From NCBI GenBank assembly GCA_964017145.1, contig CAXHKQ010000053.1, positions 1-29,271 of the forward strand: a DNA stretch of 29,271 nucleotides, read 5' to 3'. A program made the translations under genes and the position numbers. Under the pieces are notes generated by a model that saw only the letters and a list, made by a program, of their open reading frames with translations, searched no databases and was not told the origin of the DNA. Below are positions 20,901-29,271 of this stretch, in pieces; positions within the stretch are counted from its first letter, which is position 1, and every line of letters begins with the position of its first letter. The stretch comes from Agrocybe praecox. Lineage: Eukaryota > Basidiomycota > Agaricomycetes > Agaricales > Agrocybaceae.

Positions 20901-21754
20901 GCGACTTCGTGTATGCCCGTCGTGTGGAGTACCAAAAAGGATTGATGACAAGGGATTGGGTTGGAACAGTATTGACTGCCATGGTTAAGCTGGATTTTCA
21001 GGCCCATTTCTTTGAGTGAAATGGGCATAAATCTTTGTCCCGTCCACCGCTTCAAGCAACGTGAGACATAAATTATTCGTACATGCCTCTGATATTAAGA
21101 AGACTCACCGATATTATGTGCAAGGGATGGATACGATGGCGTTTCAAGCAACAAGGAGCGCATACCAAATCGGGAATGAGGCACTCCTGACATCGGTATT
21201 GTGGTTGGCCCGGTCCAACTACCTTCCGAGCAAGGCAATCAGGGCACTCCTTTGCTGTTCGGAAGTCACCTCTACCTTCCCATCGCAATATCTCATCGAG
21301 ATATGTTTGACGGTAGGTATCTTTCCAGACTACATGCGGCCTTTTCTTCATAACGACTTATTTTTAGTATCTTATCTTATCACGGTCATAGACCAAAATC
21401 ATCACTCACCGAAACATAACTGCGTTTATATTTTTTCTTCGCTGGCAGCTCCTCAATTTGGACCACGTGCGATTCAAATATCTCGCCATCGACAACGTAA
21501 TTGTAATGCTCGTCGTTTGGATCCAAGGAGAGTTCAGGGTCGTCGATTGGTTCCCACGCAGTAGTATCCCCCCAGGACAGGTCAAACGAAATCCGTTCCG
21601 ATGGCGCTGTGAAGTGAGCGTTAGCTTGTCCAACACGCACGAGATATCCCTCGCGTGCATGGATAGCTCGTCTGCCACTAGGTACTGGTACACTATCATG
21701 ATAGGCACCCCCATCATCTCGGCGTCTCTTTTGTGTACGCTGCTTGGAAGACAT
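17983..21754 (-). CDS. KDZ transposase with CxC2 cysteine cluster
   Basis: Transposase expected to cut and paste element B through its TIRs, in the nucleus. Start ATG 21754. Exons: 21754-21410, 21345-21109, 21049-20490, 20436-20274, 20211-20063, 19991-19393, 19333-19201 and 19138-17983; introns are 53-71 bp and the joined frame has 1113 codons plus stop. Order: basic N-terminus (SSKQRTQKRRR); CxC2 cluster at residues about 149-191 (ECPDC, RCQEC, VCAPCCLKRH, HPLH), associated with KDZ enzymes; then the RNase H-fold core. Candidate acidic residues are Asp391 in MDANFRL, Asp510 in ISYDIACQW and Glu577 in PERVW. GNSTKTQGPGSRQDVLDDHF follows, as in the family. The C-terminal part is helical (RTLSWIW, then LLKEEMRRTLEFLTWK) with an acidic tail (DEDDEDDELTQV). 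No disabling change seen, so it may be active. Divergent from the gene at 22570. Confidence 0.93.
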
Positions 21755-22569
21755 GAGTAATGACCTTGGGAATGAGCGATGAAGGATTGAGGGTAAGGAA
21801 TACATCTAGTGTACTTATATACATCTGGTAGGTAGTGACCATGTGTAGATAAACAATGGCATGCGTACCGTGCATTCATACATAAGGTCAATGGTCGTCG
21901 GTCGAAACAATAGATCGTAAGCGGAGGGGAAAGATAGTACGTCAAGATATGCGACAAGGCTATGTAGTCAGTTATATTAGCGGGGTGATTTTGTATCACC
22001 TTTCATTGCTTGGACAGTCAATAACATGTTATGTGTCTCTTACAATAACATGATTTTGTGTTCCATCAGTTTCTATTAGTTAGTAAGTCATACCACAACA
22101 AATTCAGGACGGAATAATCATATGGCCATCCCATAGCAAACATTTTGTTAAATTATGCAGCAAAGAACATCCGGTAAGCTAATATACAGTACATACTATC
22201 TATCATACTCCCCTTTACCGAAGTGCGTCTCCGAAAGGAATAGGTATTGGTGATAAACACATCTCGATCGACCTGTTTAACTGGATGATACTTACCTACA
22301 TAAGTTTCTTACCCAAGGTATAAGAAAATACAAGTTCACCGAGCAATTATCTTAGAGACTCATAATATGTTAGTTATCTCGATTCTCGCCTCGAGATAAG
22401 AATAACCGCTACTCAAAAATAGAAAGTGCCCACCAAATGGGGTAATTCAATAGTTGACACTCACGTTCACGTTATGTGGACTTAGCTAATATGTTCCAGC
22501 CATGCTTATAAAGAATTTTGAAGGGAATCGCGTCGTTGTTCTATTGTCCTCGACCTGCCAATTCATCTT
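21755..22569. promoter_or_regulatory. Divergent intergenic region of the KDZ and basic-protein genes
   Basis: 815 bp between two divergently oriented start codons, with no ORF that fits a gene model (the ORF through 21406-21999 is a shadow of KDZ exon 1). It must hold both promoters. It is AT-rich, with TATATAAGT-like sequence on the minus strand near 21814-21822 as a possible TATA box for the KDZ gene and TTATAAAG at 22506-22513 about 60 bases before the plus-strand start. Confidence 0.4.
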
Positions 22570-23062
22570 ATGCCACGACGTACAAAGGAAGATCTCAAAG
22601 CATGCCGCAAGAAGTACCGAAAGAGGTATTATGAGGAGTAAGTAACATTCTTTGTATTGTGTCGTACCTATTCTCACTCTCACTGGTATATTATAGCAAC
22701 ATCTTTCAAGAACGCAAAAAAAATAGAGAACGAGCTCGAAAGTGAGTTGATCCGCAGGCCATCGAGTTACCTATTGTATACTTATATCCGATTTCTAGAC
22801 AATGCTCCGAAATCTCCGAGGCAGAAAGAGAGAGACATAAGAATATGCATCGTGCTGCGCAGGCTAGGTACAGAAAGATCCATAGGGAAATATTAAATTT
22901 AAAAAATACAGTGTACCGGTATGTCCAAGGTTTCACCACTGATGTTCAACTCATTAACTCCTCCCTACCCCTTTTAGTTCGCATAAAAAACAGCAAGCGC
23001 AGATTGAAGCAGATGAGGCAGAGTTTCAAGAGCTTTGGGCAAGGGCCTTAAGTTCCGGCTGA
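22570..23062 (+). CDS. Small basic coiled-coil protein, four exons
   Basis: This gene is too fragmented to show as one ORF. Exons are 22570-22637, 22697-22741, 22799-22918 and 22978-23062; the introns are 59, 57 and 59 bp with GTAAGT, GTGAGT and GTATGT donors and TAG acceptors. The phases all agree and give 105 aa ending at TGA 23060-23062. The protein is very basic in its first half (CRKKYRKRYYE, then ERKKNRERARK) and again at HRAAQARYRKIHREIL, then ends in an acidic helix (QIEADEAEFQELWARAL). The charged, Leu-poor helices recall the basic region of bZIP-like DNA-binding proteins, but no leucine zipper is evident. Similar small Arg/Lys-rich helical proteins are, from memory, common in Agaricomycetes. 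A DNA- or RNA-binding accessory role in element B is inference. Confidence 0.7.
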
Positions 23063-23402
23063 TTCTAGTGCCTCAATATATTTTACTATCATTCTCTCTC
23101 GGTCAGGGATAATTTATCATGTCATGGAGAGAACAGCAAGCGCAGATTGAAGTGGATGAATCATGAGGCCGAGTTTCAAGAGCCTAGTGCCTCAATATAT
23201 TTTACTATCATTCTCTCTCGGTCAGGGATGATTTATCATGTCATGGAGAGAATAGCAAGCGCAGATTGAAATGGATAAATTATGAGGCCGAGTTTCAAGA
23301 GCTTTGGGCCAGGGCCTTAAGTCCCGGCCGATTTCAGTGACTTAATATATTTTACTATCATTTTCTCTCAGTCAGGGATGACCTATCATGTCATGGGAAG
23401 AA
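22991..23402. repeat. Three tandem copies of the last exon and 3' flank
   Basis: CAGCAAGCGCAGATTGAAG starts at 22991 inside the last exon of the small basic gene, again at 23134, and with one change at 23253. Each copy carries GAGTTTCAAGAG and TATTTTACTATCATT, then CAGGGAT and TATCATGTCATGG. Copy 2 lacks the middle TTTGGGC..AGGGCCTTAAG segment. So a segment covering the terminal exon and its flank was duplicated twice; only the first copy is attached to a gene. Confidence 0.8.
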
Positions 23403-23566
23403 CGGATATATTCACTATAGGCCACTAACTTAAATATACATGTAAAACATAACATAACTATGAATTATGTAAAACTTATGCACAAGCAAGGGAGAAGTGA
23501 CGGGGTTAGCTAAAAAGAGCGAATAAGAACAATTTCAGAGTGTCCAAGCCCAATCATTAGGGTATT

Positions 23567-24695
23567 CTAGCGGGCATGTGCATGGCGAATAGAAATAGGA
23601 GTTCCAGGATGATCGAGATCGAATGGGTTCTCGAGGACAAAGTCCAACTGTGTGGAAGAGACCTCGTCGCTGAAGTCCGAGAACTGAGTGTCAAAATCGC
23701 TGTCAGTCGGACTGAGATTTCTGGAAGATTCGGGTCGATGATCCGATGCCAAATTGGCGCCGGAAGCCATGGGGTAACGCTGAACGTCGACGGGAGACTT
23801 TCCATCAGATTCAGAGTCACTAATCACAATGACTCTGAGCTTGCGTCCTCGAGGGCGTCTTGGAGTGGCTGGAGGTGTCACTGGGGGAGTAGCTGGAAGT
23901 CCACTTGGTCTGGCTGGGCTGTTACTGGGAGTTTGTGGCTGAATGATCTGCAGTGGTGGAGTTGAGAGGCGAGGAGGTGAAAAAACGGCAGTACGATATT
24001 CAGCTTCGACTGAATAGGGGGGAGGTGCTTCATTGTCCGAGTACAATGCATGCGACGGTATATGAGCCACTCGCGTGCGCGCAGCAGGTGGAGTGTTTAC
24101 TTGAGTCTGACGCCCCCCGGAAGGAGGTACAGGGTCCGAAATTATTGGCAAAGCCGATAGAAGGTCGGAGACGGAGAGAGATGGAGTTGTGATTGGGGAT
24201 CGTCCACTGAGGCTCGTGAACGTGTGTCCTTCATCGCGAAAGGTATCGCCACAGGACAGCTGGATAGCATTACCGTTGTAGCAGGTGGTGTAGTAGTCCT
24301 TGGCCTCAGCCCATGAACGCAAGGAAAGGTGGCATGAGTTTGATACGCCCTGAAGTGCCTTGTGAGCAAGTCCCCTATTGCGAGCAAGTCAGAATAAAAG
24401 TAATGAATAGTTTCTGAGCATCAAGACAGCGTACCAGTTGTTGAAAATGCCGACCTCCGATCCCCGTGTAACGACATAATACTTGTTTGTGCGACTGGCA
24501 GGAATAAACACAAGTTTGTCCGGGGAGATGACTTGAGTCGCCGACACATTGGGGTTGGCGACGCTCCCAGCTACCCTGGCTGGCAGGAGAGAAATACCGT
24601 TCGAAGGCACTAGGTAGGGAAGAATGAGCACGGATATACATATTGAATCTACAAATGGACTTACCAGGCCTGCTGGAAGGGTTGACTCTGTGCAT
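23567..24695 (-). CDS. Protein with RNase H1 N-terminal/viroplasmin-like domain
   Basis: Three exons, 24695-24665, 24609-24435 and 24374-23567, with introns of 55 and 60 bp (GTAAGT..CCTAG and GTACGC..ATAG); the joined frame gives 337 aa. Residues about 53-105 match the small fold found at the N-terminus of eukaryotic RNase H1 and in viroplasmin: KYYVVTRGSEVGIFNNW, then LRSWAEAKDYY after a short loop. In RNase H1 this fold binds RNA/DNA hybrids or double-stranded RNA. There is no RNase H catalytic domain; the rest is Ser/Pro/Thr-rich and disordered, with a basic patch (RRPRGRKLRVIVIS) that may be a nuclear signal, and an acidic C-terminus. It is the minus partner of a divergent pair with the HMG-like gene. 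The start is the only ATG in the open frame upstream of the first donor and is less certain. The name viroplasmin does not imply a virus here. Confidence 0.8.
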
Positions 24696-25143
24696 GAGAG
24701 GACGTGCTGTGTGGTAGAAAATCTGCGAGGTGGTAGTGTGAGATGCTGGAATGAAACAAGCCCGTCGGATGAGGGCCAAAACAGGACACCTTATATCGCA
24801 GAAATGCGGTTTGACATGTCTTTCTCACCAAGCTATCGTAGGCATAAACGTTCCAAAACTCGTTTACATTTTACGAGATTCACGCCGCCGCTTTTCTCCT
24901 ATTGATACAAAACTATAAGCGAGCGTTCTAGAAACACAAACTAAATGTAAGAGAGGCAGGACATTCAATATTAAATTTAGATGGGCATAGTAAAGAAACG
25001 ATCGGGGATCTTACCTTTAAGGTCGGACCATATAATATGGGGGGTCTGTCCAAACATGCGGTTGAAATTTTTTTATGTGAGTTTCGATTAATTGTACCTT
25101 CATAAAAACTCGTACTCACCTGTTTCTCAGATTATATTTCAAT
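24696..25143. promoter_or_regulatory. Divergent intergenic region of the viroplasmin-like and HMG-like genes
   Basis: 448 bp between two divergently oriented start codons. The minus-strand frame of the viroplasmin-like gene remains open for about 40 codons upstream of its ATG, so a non-AUG or upstream exon start is possible; otherwise nothing coding is seen. Presumed shared promoter region. Confidence 0.4.
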
Positions 25144-27454
25144 ATGGTTCACCCTGGTGCTTTCAACGGATCGCGCAAGGAATTTCTGAACGGCGAGAAG
25201 CCTATGTATGCTGCCGCCGTTCAGAATGGAACTACAGCAGACGCTTTAGCCGACATCTTCCGCCGCTACTTCAAACGGTACCCTGTGGAACTTGACCACA
25301 ACGTGGAGCCAACACCCGAGGCTTTGGCAGCCGTGGACGACAATGCAGCAGACCCAGAACAAGATACCATAGGCCTCGAGAATTTATCAGAAGAAGAATG
25401 TGAAAAAGAGCACGCAAGGTTAGAAGAAAGACAAAAACTCATCAATTTTCGCAGAGGGGTGAGTCCCTCGATTCTAGACGCAAAAGTACAAGTCCACTGA
25501 TATCTATAAATAGCAAATTAAGCGATGGCTTATCTATCAGCACATCAAAGATCGAAATAACGGCGTCAAAGAGTCTGACCCCCACAATCCCAACCATCAT
25601 CTTCGTCAAAAACTCATCGGACTCCCTCCCATTCGACCTCGCCTCAAAACTCCGGTCAACATGTGGCGAAAGTCCAACGGCGCATTGGTCGATGCTGAGG
25701 TTAAATCTCGCATCGAACAGGAAGGAATCACGCGCAAGATGCTGGTTGCTTTCCGGGATCGTGTCGCCCGAGAGATGTTCAAGAGATTGGGAGAGGACGA
25801 GCAAGAATCATGGAAATTGGAAGCAGAGCAGGATCACAAAGAACAGATGAGGGAGTGGAAGCTGAAGACAGAAGGTCCGCTGTCCACAAACCCTGCTGAT
25901 CGCCAAAAGTAAGTACTTTCTTTATCTTGTTTCTTCTCTTTTTGATTTCTTTCAGATGCATTCAAGGATTGGTACATTTCTCTCAGCCCATCCTGGACCT
26001 TATCTGTGAAGCTACAGGATGGAAGGCGACGCTCATCATTGGCGGCCCAGAGCCCGCTCACGGTGGACAACTCAATATCATCAGGTATCGTACATCGGTT
26101 TGGCTATTTTCGCGACTTATGCTGACATTTTTTGTTTAGTGTTCACTCTGGTACGACCTCCGGCGAAGTCAAGATGAACTTCGGCCGTGCTACACGAAAT
26201 TCCTACAAGAAATTGGTTGTCCCCTTGTTCGGTCGGTTTCTCCAAATGTGTTACAGTAAGTTTCTTTGATTTTTTCTTCTACTTTATCTAATGGAAACTC
26301 TAGCACCCGAAGAATGTCGAGCTCAAGCATTACCTGAGGATGCCGAGCTAGACTGTCTGGAGTCCCTGGACCTAGGAGAAGAAGGTGCCATGCTCGACTT
26401 CGTTGATACCTCGACCTGCACTTCAACTGCTGCACCTGCACCTGCCCTCGCTAGATCCACCTCCCTCAATCCACCACGGACCTCCGACACTACGCTGAAC
26501 ATCGATGCTACCCCATATGCCTCCGGCAAAGACCCTCGGACCTCTAACACTGCGCCAAACACATCTAGCGAGGAACTCCTTACCGCTGACGGCACACCGG
26601 TTATCACCAATGAGAATGCCGCTGGGAATACAGACCTTTCCCCTTTGTCGGCGTCTTTTCCTAGTCCCATTATCGAACCTTCCTGTGTCGACGATATCGA
26701 CACTCCTCTTCAATCCCCAGGACCGAGTCCTTTACCTTCTCCAGCATCCACTCGTGCCTCCCCCCCTGAAAACAGCGCAGCCTCAATCGCCGATCCTCCA
26801 CGTCACAAAAGGAAAACAACTGATGACAGCAACACCGACGGCTCGATTCCTAAAAGGAGTAGAGTTCTGCGGAGTGCTACGTCAGCTGCTTCTCGTGTCC
26901 CACCACCATCACCTTCAAGATCTATTTTGTCCCCGCCCATCATCTTCTCATACGCTCCATCTGCTGCACCCGCTCCCTCGCCTGAAGACAATCTTCCTCT
27001 CTGGCTTCAAAAAGCACGAAAGATGCTTGAGGACGAATCGCTCGGTGGACCTTGGATGGATTACGTGAAGACTTGGCTCAATTACGAAAGGTCGAATATC
27101 AGCAGGCGCAACCCTGGAAAGTTAGGCAGTACGCGACGACCCACCGTGATCAGTGACTGGATCAAACGCGCTCGTTCGCCCACCTATCGTCCAGTCATTC
27201 AAGATGTCAATGAGTACGAAAAGGAGTTTGTTCGTTGGTGGAACTCACTCCATGTGGACGTCGATTATAAGGATGACAAAGCCTGGCATCGCGCGTTTGA
27301 TATACCCGGTGCCAACGGCGTCCTCAGCCTTGCTGCGGGTCTATTTTTTTGGGGAGTTCAGTTGCAGAGGCTAGGGGATTCTGCTGATAGAAAGGGCTGG
27401 CTTGAAATGGTGGAGGGATGCCGAGATATGATACTTTCGGTGCACGACGAGTAG
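25144..27454 (+). CDS. HMG-like nuclear protein of an Agaricomycete-specific type
   Basis: Five exons, 25144-25458, 25541-25908, 25956-26084, 26140-26255 and 26304-27454, with introns of 82, 47, 55 and 48 bp; the joined frame gives 692 aa ending at TAG 27452-27454. N-terminal region: NGSRKEFLNGEKPMYAAA, then DIFRRYFKRYP. Residues about 146-215 are a charged helical segment (VDAEVKSRIEQEGITRK, then REMFKRLGEDEQESW) that resembles an HMG box in pattern. Next comes a conserved-looking block (GLVHFSQPILDLICEATGW, then VVPLFGRFLQMCYTPEEC). A Ser/Pro-rich linker includes a likely bipartite nuclear signal (RHKRKTT..IPKRSR, about residues 475-500). The C-terminal domain (about 540-690) is Trp-rich (PLWLQKARKML, then ISDWIKRAR and FVRWWNSL). 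Proteins with this architecture are, from memory, recurrent and uncharacterised in Agaricomycetes. Function unknown; DNA binding is inferred. Confidence 0.8.
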
Positions 27455-27856
27455 GCGCCTTTTTATTATTATATTTTTGTTATTTTCTGTCGTAGTTCTA
27501 TCGTCTTTTATATCACCATTTTGTCCATCTTTTGAAAGCATCTGTGAGTGATATAGGCATTATGTAGTGGTTTATTTTTCCAAGGTACTTTAGGCACTCG
27601 ACTGCTTTCATTTTAAGGTGAGAATCGCAATAGGTACTAGTTTGAATCGGGATGCGAGCAATATATTTCTCAAGTCATTATCAATCTAATCTAATCAGAA
27701 GGTCCAATTGGACAAATGATATTGAACGGTAACCACCGGGATGTGGTCTCACATATAGTATACTATAGTGTGTAAAACTAGTCTATTTTATATACTCTAA
27801 TATAATGTACATGTTACATTCAGCGGAAGGACAGACATTTTGTACCAAGTGTTTAT
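27455..27856. other. Non-coding stretch before the right TIR
   Basis: AT-rich sequence with no ORF. It presumably holds the 3' end of the HMG-like gene transcript. An isolated copy of AATCTAATCTAATC lies at 27683-27696, about 175 bp inside the main right TIR. Confidence 0.5.
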
Positions 27857-28615
27857 CTATCTAATCTAATCATATCAGACCGAACAAGCAAACCATCTCG
27901 GAATAGACGTGGATAAATATATATTTAATATAATCTGAGGGTCTAGACCAAGTCCGCAAGTCCGGAGGTGCGTTTAGCCGAAATAGCCGCTAGCACTGTT
28001 TCAAAATAGACGTAGAAATACATATCTAATCTAATCTGAGGGTCTAGACAAAGTCCGCCTTCTGGAGATGTGCTTAGCCGGTATAGCCGTTAACGTTGTA
28101 TCAAAATAGACATAGCCGTGTTTATCCGACATAGCCGTAGCGCTCGCCTATTTCAAAAATAGCTCAGCGCCCGTCACTATATTTAGATAATAATATCCCG
28201 AGCGTCATCCAACTACATCCTCGCCAATCCATCCCTCCCCTCCTCCCAATTGGCGCGCAAAGGGCGCCAAAAATTCTCTAAAATAAGTATATCCCTTATG
28301 GCGAAGTTTCCTGCGCCAATTCTGCCCCGAACCCATCAAACTAGCGCGCTCGACGTTCAAGGATGCTGTTTGGTGCGTTTGGCGCGGATGTGGCTGTGTT
28401 GGCCTATGCCCACCAGCCCGCCAATGCTGTATATCCATCTCCCGCCCCTTGGACGGCACCTCGGCCACAGAATGACCTATCCCCGCTCTCTAAAAGCCAT
28501 CTCCTGCCTATATATGCCACCACCCGGCACGAAAAAGCCATCCTTTTAGGTGCTTCCATATTAGGCAGGTAGGCAACTGCCCACAGGCATTTATGAGGGC
28601 AGTTAGGCAACTGCC
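27857..28615 (-). repeat. Element B right terminal inverted repeat
   Basis: Inverted partner of 15634-16290, ending in GGGCAGTTAGGCAACTGCC. The inner part also contains repeated blocks, CTGAGGGTCTAGAC near 27937 and 28037 and TCTAATCTAATC near 27860 and 28025, but they are rearranged relative to the left TIR and about 100 bp longer. The outer 430 or so bases match the left end closely. Confidence 0.85.
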
Positions 28616-28639
28616 CATATTTCATTAATAATATTAGCA

Positions 28640-29045
28640 GCTATGGCTGCCCACGACCACCAACCACACGACCACCAACCACACGACCACCAACCACACA
28701 AGCCTTCTCACCGTCACCGTCACCATCACCACCATGGACGACGATAGCAATGACGATAGCAACCAGCCCCTCCCCTTACAATAGGGATGTGGGCAGTGCC
28801 TCGACCAGCATGACAACGAAGCCAGCATGCACCAGCCCCTCCCCTCTAGATAGGGATGTGGGCAATGCATCAGTCGACCAACACAACGACGACAGCGCCC
28901 ACCTGCCCCTCCACTCACCACAGGGATATGGGAAGTGGCTTGACGACCACGACGCCAAACGACGAGGACGACAACCAAGGCGACATGGCAAGGCAATACG
29001 CCAACGGCGTGTGATATGCGAGCGGGGAGATGCATTAGTGCCACC
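28640..29045. repeat. A-like subterminal repeats right of element B
   Basis: It starts with CGACCACCAACCACA triplet-like repeats (about 28652-28700) and CACCGTCACC repeats. Then come three CCCCTCCCCT..AGGGATGTGGGC units (about 28766-28801, 28830-28868 and 28905-28940). The same units occur in A1 and at the cut edge of A2, so this is plausibly the other side of the A2 copy into which B inserted. The ORFs here (93-136 codons) repeat the same words in several frames and are not considered genes. Confidence 0.55.
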
Positions 29046-29271
29046 TGTATCAGTCACTTGATGTCTTCAAAGTATGGTAGTTGCCACACTTAGTGCATAT
29101 ATCCAGAATGGTACCTACCAGGTCTGGCAGTTGCCAGCCCCATCTGTTTCACTGTCCAATATTCCTGACTGGTCATGTGCTGTGACTGGTTGTTACTGAT
29201 TGCATCAAAATCAAAAGCATGACTTTTTGCTTGCCTTTATTTACACATTCAAGGTTCACTACCATCATTTT
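29046..29271. mobile_element. Possible terminus of a further related element, cut by window end
   Basis: CTGGCAGTTGCCAG (29124-29137) is a perfect palindrome variant of the GGCAGTTGCC core found at all A and B termini, and TGGTAGTTGCCA lies some 45 bases before it. ACTTGATGTCTTCAAAGTAT at 29057-29076 vaguely recalls the start of family A. The orientation of the core is that of a left end, so the rest would lie beyond the window. No ORF is seen to the end. Confidence 0.3.

Larger units (their letters stand above)
15610..28639. mobile_element. Element B: ~13-kb KDZ transposon with four intact genes
   Basis: The two ends are long inverted copies (15634-16290 and 27857-28615). Reading inward, both give GGCAGTTGCCTAACTGCCC, then CTCATAAAT, GTGGGCAGTT, GCCTAATA.GGAAGCACC, GGCTTTTTCGTGCCG, GGCCGAGGTGCCGTCCAAGG, ATATACAGCATTGGCG and GGCATAGGCCAACACAGCC. 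Weaker inverted similarity extends about 24 bases further out (TGCTAGTATTAT on the left against TGCTAATATTATT inverted on the right), which sets the outer limits used here. Inside lie a KDZ transposase and three other genes whose exons all join without a stop. KDZ (Kyakuja-Dileera-Zisupton) elements are known as large fungal and metazoan DNA transposons. That all four genes travel together is inferred from the shared TIRs. I could not identify a clean target-site duplication. Confidence 0.8.

Noticed and set aside
21386..21999. 197-codon minus ORF and 167-codon plus ORF over KDZ exons 1-2
   Set aside because: They overlap the conserved KDZ frame and lack its features; shadow ORFs.
23567..24695. 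Endogenous plant-type pararetrovirus because of the viroplasmin-like fold
   Set aside because: The same fold is the N-terminal domain of cellular RNase H1; there are no coat, reverse transcriptase or movement genes nearby and the gene has spliceosomal introns.
26505..27068. 187-codon plus ORF in another frame of the HMG-like gene
   Set aside because: Shadow of the last exon; no domain, and the gene's own frame has the conserved Trp-rich C-terminus.
15610..28639. TET/JBP dioxygenase gene, a known companion of fungal KDZ elements
   Set aside because: None of the reconstructed proteins shows the His-x-Asp dioxygenase core, and no unexplained coding region is large enough.
15600..28650. Target-site duplication for element B
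   Set aside because: The flanks (CTGTATG on the left, GCTATGG on the right) share only a few bases and the exact outer ends are uncertain.

Overview
The window looks like a repeat-dense region of an Agaricomycete (basidiomycete) genome. The reasons are the gene structures, with many exons separated by introns of about 47-82 bp carrying GTAAGT/GTGAGT-type donors and YAG acceptors; a KDZ transposase with its CxC2 cysteine cluster; a DIRS-like gag with a zinc knuckle plus a CCCH-like cluster; and the absence of operons. I see no housekeeping gene; almost everything can be explained as mobile DNA.

Layout. 1-5000: AT-rich DNA with no convincing gene, a possible 3.3 kb non-autonomous element (about 647-3940) bounded by a 13-bp direct repeat and dotted with a GGCGC..AATGCGGCGC motif, and a weak three-exon gene model (4646-5032, minus). 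6037-13122: a DIRS-like retroelement, read left to right, with gag in at least three exons and the start of the reverse transcriptase. Its first intron now spans about 5 kb and holds element A1 (8020-11294), a 3.3 kb non-autonomous element with terminal inverted repeats (TIRs) of about 645 bp. The reverse transcriptase is cut at 13122/13123 by a second copy, A2 (13123 to about 15609).

15610-28639 is the centrepiece: element B, about 13.0 kb, with long matching TIRs (15634-16290 and 27857-28615). Inside I could join four multi-exon genes with intact reading frames: a KDZ transposase (minus, 8 exons, 1113 aa), a small basic coiled-coil protein (plus, 4 exons, 105 aa), a protein with an RNase H1 N-terminal/viroplasmin fold (minus, 3 exons, 337 aa), and an HMG-like nuclear protein (plus, 5 exons, 692 aa). 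They form two divergent pairs. B seems to have landed in A2, giving a three-level nest: retroelement, then A2, then B. A and B share the terminal core GGCAGTTGCC and a subterminal GATTAGATTAGATAT motif, so the KDZ transposase of B may also mobilise A copies. After B the window runs through A-like subterminal repeats and reaches another terminus of the same style (29124-29137).

The likely working unit is B: transposase plus three accessory or cargo proteins, all apparently nuclear or nucleic-acid-binding. That assignment is inferred from shared TIRs and domain features. I could run no database search, alignment or RNA evidence.
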